DNA from: Geosiphon pyriformis
Taxonomy: Eukaryota; Glomeromycota; Glomeromycetes; Archaeosporales; Geosiphonaceae
Direction of reading: 5' to 3'
DNA length: 64,000 nt
Assembly: GCA_016748015.1 (NCBI GenBank)
Contig: JAAOMT010000617.1
Span: 566,635 to 630,634 of the forward strand
In this document: positions 58,249 to 64,000 of the stretch, piece after piece
Layout: each line of letters begins with the position of its first letter
Numbering within the stretch: the stretch's first letter is position 1
The notes under the pieces: generated by a model
Told to the model about the DNA's origin: nothing
The model's input: only the letters and a program-made list of their open reading frames with translations
Databases searched by the model: none
Position numbers and translations under genes: made by a program

Positions 58249-61200
58249 GTGCACTTCTAAAGGGTAAGAGTGCAAGCCAATCAGAAAAAAACCTTTTTTA
58301 TACTTTTAATCTAACTGATAATAATCATAATATGGATAAACTGGCAATCAACACCTCTGACTTACCAAAAAAGAAGAAAAAAGCCAAGATTGATTTCGTT
58401 CTAAATCCCAACAAAGTCTTAACTTCTGCTGCTAACAACAATGAGCCACCAAAGACTAAAGTTTTTAAAAATCCTCCAAAGTTGGAATCTCCAAAAATAG
58501 TACAAAAATCTGGCCCTTATTCTGTTGTTAAAAATCTCATGAAAACCCCAACACACATTACATTTGGCCAACTAATGACTCATCCATAATTCAAAAAAGA
58601 TCTTTGCAAATCCTTAATACTAAAGAAGAAGACACCAAAAACCAACAAATGCCTTTGTCAAGCTGGACTTGTTGACAACAGCAATGTCACTCCTCTGATT
58701 TGTAAAGCCCAAGTGGCTGGCTACTTCATTGATTTAATCCTAGGCAGTAGATTATCTGTCAGTGTAATTGCCAAACACTTTCTAGAAGTCATTGGAAAAG
58801 AAATTGATGAATCTTCTACTTGGTCTATGACCAATGTACATGGTAACAAAAAAAAAAGTTTGGGTATAGCCAAAGCTGTTTCTGTTCACATCAATGATAT
58901 TAGTATTGAAACAGATATGGAAGTATCTAAAGCAAAAGAGTATACTATTATTATTGGTAATGAGTGGCTTAAAAAAGCCAAAGCACTACTTAATTATAAA
59001 CTGTGTGAACTAACCATCAGATGTGGTAAAAAACCCATTGTAGTTAAATGCCATCATTGGACAACTCCTTCAACAACCAAACAGAACCAAGAAAAAAACA
59101 ATCAAATGAATCAAATGATGATGAAACCAATAATGAAGATCAAAAAGAACCAGAAGAAACTGCTGAACTCGCTTATATCATCTTCACCAGCAATGACAAG
59201 CCACTAGACAATGTTAAAGCTAACAAAGAAGGAATCATAGTAAATGACAAGCTGATCTGCTGGCCCTACTATGATATCTTCAGAAGAACCTTTGACAGAA
59301 AACCTGGCAAGAAAGCCAAATACAGTTATTGGTAGCATGGCTCTTGTACATGATGCTGGTGTAATAAACCTTTGTATTCACCAAGTAATGAATGCAAATC
59401 CTGCCTGATCTATTACAAAGATTGAAAACCAATTAGCTTGATACTTCAAGAAGAACTTAAAAAAGTACAAAAGTTCTTTGAAAATAAACTATCTGAAATC
59501 CAATTACTAGTTGTAGAACAAAAAGAACCTTTCCCTAAAGAAAGAAAAATAGATATTGAAAATCTGTTGACTAGAAATAGCCCAGTTATTTCAAAAGAAG
59601 GTGACACTTCTCGATAAACCCATGTGATGCAACACACCATCACTACAAAAGAAACTTGTTCCATCCATTTGAAGTTTTATCAATCCAATCGACACAATGA
59701 TAAGTTTATCAAAAAAGAAATAAACTGGATAAAAAATTTTGAATTCATACAAGAAACCAAAAGTGAATAGGCTTTCTCAGTTATAGTGGTATCTAAGAAA
59801 GGTAAAACTCTATGTTTTTGTGTTGACTATTATTAACTAAATACCATTACTATAAGAGACATGTACCCACTTCCCAAAATTGATACAATGCTAGATAAAT
59901 TCAATAGTGCTGCTTTCTTCTCAACCATTAACTTAACTGCTGAATTCTGACAAGTAGAGATAGATTCAGAAAGCAGAAAAAAAACTGCTTTCATCACCAA
60001 GTATGGCACCTATGAATTCACAGTCATGCTTTTTGGTCTTACCAATGCTTCTCCCACCTTTCAATGCCTAATGAATAAAGTATTTGAATCAGTAAAAAAA
60101 AACTTTGTTCTGGTTTACTTGAATGACATAATAGTATATTCAAAAACCTGGGATGAACACTTTGAACATTTACAGAAGATTTTTAATCTGCTCAGAAATG
60201 CTGGTCTTAAAATCAACCCAATCAAATCTTTTTTTGGATGCCAATCCACCCAGTTTTTTTGGTTATCTTATTACAAAAGATGGAATCTTCCCTGACCCAG
60301 CTAAAGTTGAAAAAGTTTAGAACATTAGACAACCAATGAATGTTCCTAAACTCTGCTCTTTTTTTGGTTTGGTCTCTTACTATTGCAAATTTATCAAAAA
60401 TTTTTCCAAAATTACCTTTCCTTTCAATCAGCTACTCAGGAAAAATATCAATTATTACTGGAGCATTCATCAACAAAAAACTTTTGAAATTCTGAAGAAA
60501 AAACTTGTTACTAAACCAATTCTCAAGCAACCTGATCTGGATCAATCTTTCATCCTCTACACTAATACATCTGGCTATAGACTTGGTGCTGTTCTTTTAC
60601 AGAAAGATAAAAATGGCAGAAAACATACCATAGCATATATCAGTAGATCTCTCACACCAACAGAAAAGAACTATTCAGTTAATGAACAAGAATGTCTAGC
60701 AGTAGTTTAGGCTACTAGCTACTGGGATTAATATCTTCTTAGTGCAAAATTCTTAATAGTAACAGATCATCAAGTCTTGGTTTGGCTGCACAATAAAAAG
60801 AAGCTAGAACACAAACAAATAACTAGCTGGATACTCCACTTGGATGAATTCGACTATGATATTCAACACCATAAAGGAGCAAATCATCAAAATGCCGACA
60901 CTCTCTTTAGACTTACCATCCAGTAATAGTACAACTTCTTAAACCAAACCAACTTAATTATTAGTAACTCCTTCACAAACAAACACGATAATGGACTTGG
61001 ACAACTATTCTGTCTTAATAGAATTTTTGGATAAAAGACAATATTCACCAGAATACACTCAACAGCAAAGAAAACATTTACGTAAACAATCAAATTTCTA
61101 TTTGATTCACCAGAACCAACTATATAAAAGAAATAGAAAAGATTCTGACTGCTCCCAAAGAGTCATCAGATTTGAAAAAAGAGAAATTGTAATATACAAC

Positions 61201-62304
61201 ATACATACTGACTTATTAGCTAGACACTTTGGAAAAACAAAGACAATTTAGAAAACTTTAGCTCATTATTATTGGCTTATCTTGGGAAAAGACATTGCTG
61301 AATACATCAAAACCTGTGACATCTGCCAAAGAAAAGGCAAACCCAATCACAAAGAAGATATCCATCCAATTTTTGTTGGTCAACCATTTGACAAAATTGG
61401 TATAGATATTGTTGAACTTTTAACAATCACTCCTGATGACAACAGATATATTATCACAGTTACTGACTATCTTACAAAATAGGTAGAAGCAAAAACCACC
61501 CCAGACCAAACAGCAGTCTCAATAACCAATTTCATTTATGAAGATATTATTTGCTGTTATAACTCCCTCAAAGAACTTTTATCTTATAGAAAAAGAGCTT
61601 TTTTTAATACACTGGTTGAAGAACTTTGTAGAAAAATGGGAATACATCATAAACTTTCTTTCTTTTATCATCTCTAAACAAATGGCTTAGTGGAATGTTT
61701 CAATAGAACACTATGTAAAACCCTAGCCAAAACCAGTAAAGAAACAAACTTATGAAACAAAATACTGTCTTTAGCTTTGTTTGCTTATAGAACTGTGAAT
61801 CATGACATAACAAGTTATGAATCTTTTTATCTGCTCTATAGACACATGGCAACACTACCAATAGAAACTGACATTAAAACAATACCCTTTGAAGAGATTA
61901 CAATAGGAAATTACAACGACATTTTGCAAAAAAAACTTGGTACCATTCTTAACTTCTTGGTAGAAGCACAAATAATTGCTTTTAAAAAGATAAAACAGTT
62001 CCAAAAAAAGCTTAAGAAAAAAAAAACCTATAAAACACTTTCTTTAAGTATTGGTAACTTGATATTAGAATACCATTCAGACAGAAACAATATCTATAAT
62101 AATAAATTCTTTAGTCAGTGGAAAGAACTCTTTATAGTCAACAAAGTTTTGAACAATGATTCTTATATTCTTTAAAATCAATCTGGAACAATCTTTAAAG
62201 ATTGTCCTGTTCATGATACATGACTCAAAAAATATTATAAACAACCTGATTGGCTGCTTGTTGTGGTAATACCAACTCAATTGATTAGCAAAAATCAAGT
62301 ATAA
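58243..62304 (+). pseudogene. G8 pol: protease, RT, RNase H, integrase
   Basis: Protease (58713-59200) with LILGSRLSVSVI: both the catalytic Asp and the Gly of DSG are changed. An acidic spacer (59085-59160) and Cys-rich segment (59310-59420, disrupted) follow. RT (59860-60330) has FFSTINLT (motif A Asp to Asn), FGLTNASPTF and YLND. RNase H (60540-60930) keeps [10 protein letters not shown]-like and SRSLTPTEKNYS. Integrase (60991-62175) has CDICQRKGKPNH and GIDIVELL; the SDRG loop is lost (SYRK), while LVEC is kept. Stops are widespread. Confidence 0.86.
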
Positions 62305-62345
62305 ATAAATGCACCATTCCCAAAACAGAGGTATCTTCAATTGAC

Positions 62346-62999
62346 ATGAACAATTATTTTCTGGATTAAAACATTCAAAATGCTTTCTATACTTTTCATA
62401 AATATTGGATCAAAAACTATCCAAATGCTACTCTAATCATTAGAAAACAAACCACCATAATTGATAACAGTGGAACACATACTGTTATTAGACCAAAGAA
62501 AACTACTACCAGAAAAGAAAAAATTGGTAGTAAAATAGATAAATATCTGTTGGAAAGTATAACAACAGCTATACTCCTACCTTCCAATACAATTGAAAAA
62601 ACACTCCAAGAAATCTTACCCATAGACAAAAACTTGTCATATGGAAAGCAATTAGAACTCTATGATTGCTTTGGTGAAATTATAGAGAATAAGAAACTCA
62701 TAAAGAAAACAACTTTAGAGATACAGGCAGAAATTTTGGGCATTATATGATTAGATGTCCCAAAAGTTTTAACTATTGCTAAAAGAGCCAAAACTCTAAT
62801 ACAAAGATTTGGTCTCTTGAATACAAAACTCATTTTGCCTCAAGTATTATATATCTTATCTACAAAAAACTTTAATAAACTAGTTAGCTTTAAGTTAGAT
62901 AAAACCCTTCAAATAGATTACACTATAAATATGATTTTGCCAGAGCTCAATCTCTTTGGAGAGGATAATATTATGGTTGAAACTTATACTTCTTATTAA
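62346..62999 (+). pseudogene. G8 extra 3' ORF
   Basis: 218-codon ORF starting MNNYFLD at 62346, 42 nt after the pol end. It reads TTTRKEKIGSK, ESITTAILLPSN, LPIDKNLSYGKQLELY and LTIAKRAKTLIQRFGLLNTK, ending MVETYTSY inside the LTR. Only a few stops (62369, 62748) interrupt it. No similarity to a known protein is recognised. Confidence 0.62.
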
Positions 63000-63593
63000 T
63001 TATCATATGTATTAGCCACTAATGTCATATAAATTAGCCACTCTATTTTTAGAAAGTGATCATTGACCTGATTATTAATCTAGTTGTTGATCTGATTATT
63101 GACCACTTTTGATAGCTATATAAGTGATAAATCTCTTAGCTGTAGAAAAGCATGTAGAAATAAAAAAAATAAAATAACAACTTTCATCTCAATTATTTTT
63201 TTATTGCTAATTTCTCTTTCCCTACCTTTAAGTATTCAAACATTTTAAGATAAAAAATTACTTGTTGGTTATTTCTTACCCTTTTCTTGAATAAAACATG
63301 ACTGAAGAGTACATCTGATACTTGCTATTAAATTCTAAAAGTGCTAATGTGAGGCATAGAATTATACCAAGTGTAATTATTTGTTAACAGTACAGACTAT
63401 CTCTCTACTTTCAGATTCCCTGGTTATTTTTGAAAAGTACAGCAACTAAGATATTTTATGAGACTGATCTTACACATTGAATCTATACTTATTCAATTTG
63501 CTCTTTGAAGTTGAATTCTCTTTGATTCTTTTTATTACCCTATAATTCTGTTTTCTCTTGCTATTCATTAGCTTGTTACTTCAATCTGTAACA
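62969..63593 (+). repeat. G8 3' LTR
   Basis: A 625-bp LTR from TATTATGGTTG (TG changed to TA) to CTGTAACA with about four U3 units (63057-63106), two fewer than its 5' partner. A small deletion removes sequence around the AATAAA (near 63290). Confidence 0.9.
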
Positions 63594-63597
63594 ATAT

Positions 63598-64000
63598 TTT
63601 CTTATTTTTTTGTTTTAATTTTTTTTATATTATTAAGTAATTTATATTTAAAATTTTTTTAAAAAAATTAACTTTTACAGCAAAGTAAGTACATATTATT
63701 TTAAAGAACTTATAAACAAGATTTTTTTATAAAAAAGTTTGATTTTTACTATAAAATAATTATATAAATAATTAATGTAAAATTGGTTATTCTATTATAA
63801 ATTTAATAATATATACAATCTAAAGTATAAAAAATACTTTAAAAAAAGAATTAGTTTACAGTAAAATTAATAACAAAATAGCATTAATAATATTAAGAAA
63901 AAGATAAAAATTTTTTTGGTAATAATATTCATATTTTAATAACTTTTAAATATATTTTTTTAAAGATAATAATTGCTTTATATACTTGATTTAAAAAATT
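63598..64000. other. A+T-rich flank right of G8
   Basis: About 400 bp of extremely A+T-rich sequence with long T and A runs, no ORF of note and no similarity to the elements. It is likely the older intergenic DNA into which G8 inserted. Confidence 0.6.

Larger units (their letters stand above)
56173..63593 (+). mobile_element. Gypsy G8, two-LTR element with 4-bp target duplication
   Basis: A plus-strand G element of about 7.4 kb with a shortened 5' LTR (56173-56737) and a 3' LTR (62969-63593), flanked by atat at 56169-56172 and 63594-63597. A deletion removed the end of the 5' LTR, the primer-binding site and the gag start. The order is otherwise complete. YLND in RT, GSRL in protease and many stops show it is dead. 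Confidence 0.92.

Noticed and set aside
1-64000. Dense gypsy nesting as a centromere
   Set aside because: No satellite arrays or centromere-specific chromodomain integrase features can be identified, and nesting alone occurs in many heterochromatic regions.
63598-64000. A+T-rich flank as mitochondrial DNA or an origin
   Set aside because: No genes or defined motifs are present, and simple A+T-rich intergenic DNA explains it.

Overview
This 64 kb window is A+T-rich eukaryotic repeat DNA made almost entirely of nested, decayed retrotransposons. I see no intact host gene, tRNA, rRNA or CRISPR array. The element types are LINEs with APE endonuclease, RT, RNase H and an RRM plus CCHC ORF1, and Ty3/gypsy elements with 0.6-0.75 kb LTRs. 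Together with low G+C and scarce CpG they suggest a transposon-rich fungus. An arbuscular-mycorrhizal type (Glomeromycotina) is my best guess, from remembered resemblance and not from a search.

Three main families are present. LINE-A is autonomous, with ORF1 (double RRM-like region, CCHC knuckle) overlapping ORF2 (endonuclease, RT, RNase H, C-terminal zinc motif); copies are A1, A2 and A3. B is a compact ORF1-only half-LINE of about 2.45 kb with a poly(A) tail and an end of about 140 bp resembling that of LINE-A; its four copies (B1-B4) are all full length. G is one Ty3/gypsy family with gag, a -1 frameshift site, protease, a Cys-rich spacer, RT, RNase H, integrase and an extra 3' ORF. It has eight copies or fragments (G1-G8) plus a solo LTR. 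A second, unrelated LTR family is represented by one solo LTR.

Layout. 1-5226: minus-strand LINE-A (A1) interrupted by B1 (16-bp target duplication). 5227-19099: plus-strand LINE-A (A3), opened at its RT by B2 (11-bp duplication); B2 was opened by A2 (14-bp duplication), and the A2 3' end was opened by a solo gypsy LTR (4-bp duplication). 19100-30687: gypsy G1 and G2 in tandem, sharing an LTR. 30689-31356: another LTR. 31357-47180: gypsy G4 (minus), split by a two-LTR G3 (4-bp duplication) and by B3. 47181-56016: fragments G5, G6 (LTR split by B4) and G7 (split by the new solo LTR). 56173-63593: G8, flanked by a 4-bp duplication in simple A+T-rich DNA that is the only candidate non-transposon sequence.

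All coding regions are broken. Many stops fall at Trp or Gln codons, and catalytic Asp to Asn changes are frequent, which fits C-to-T decay. ORF boundaries below are therefore reconstructions of ancestral frames, not functional genes. Boundaries without a target duplication are accurate to about 10 bp.
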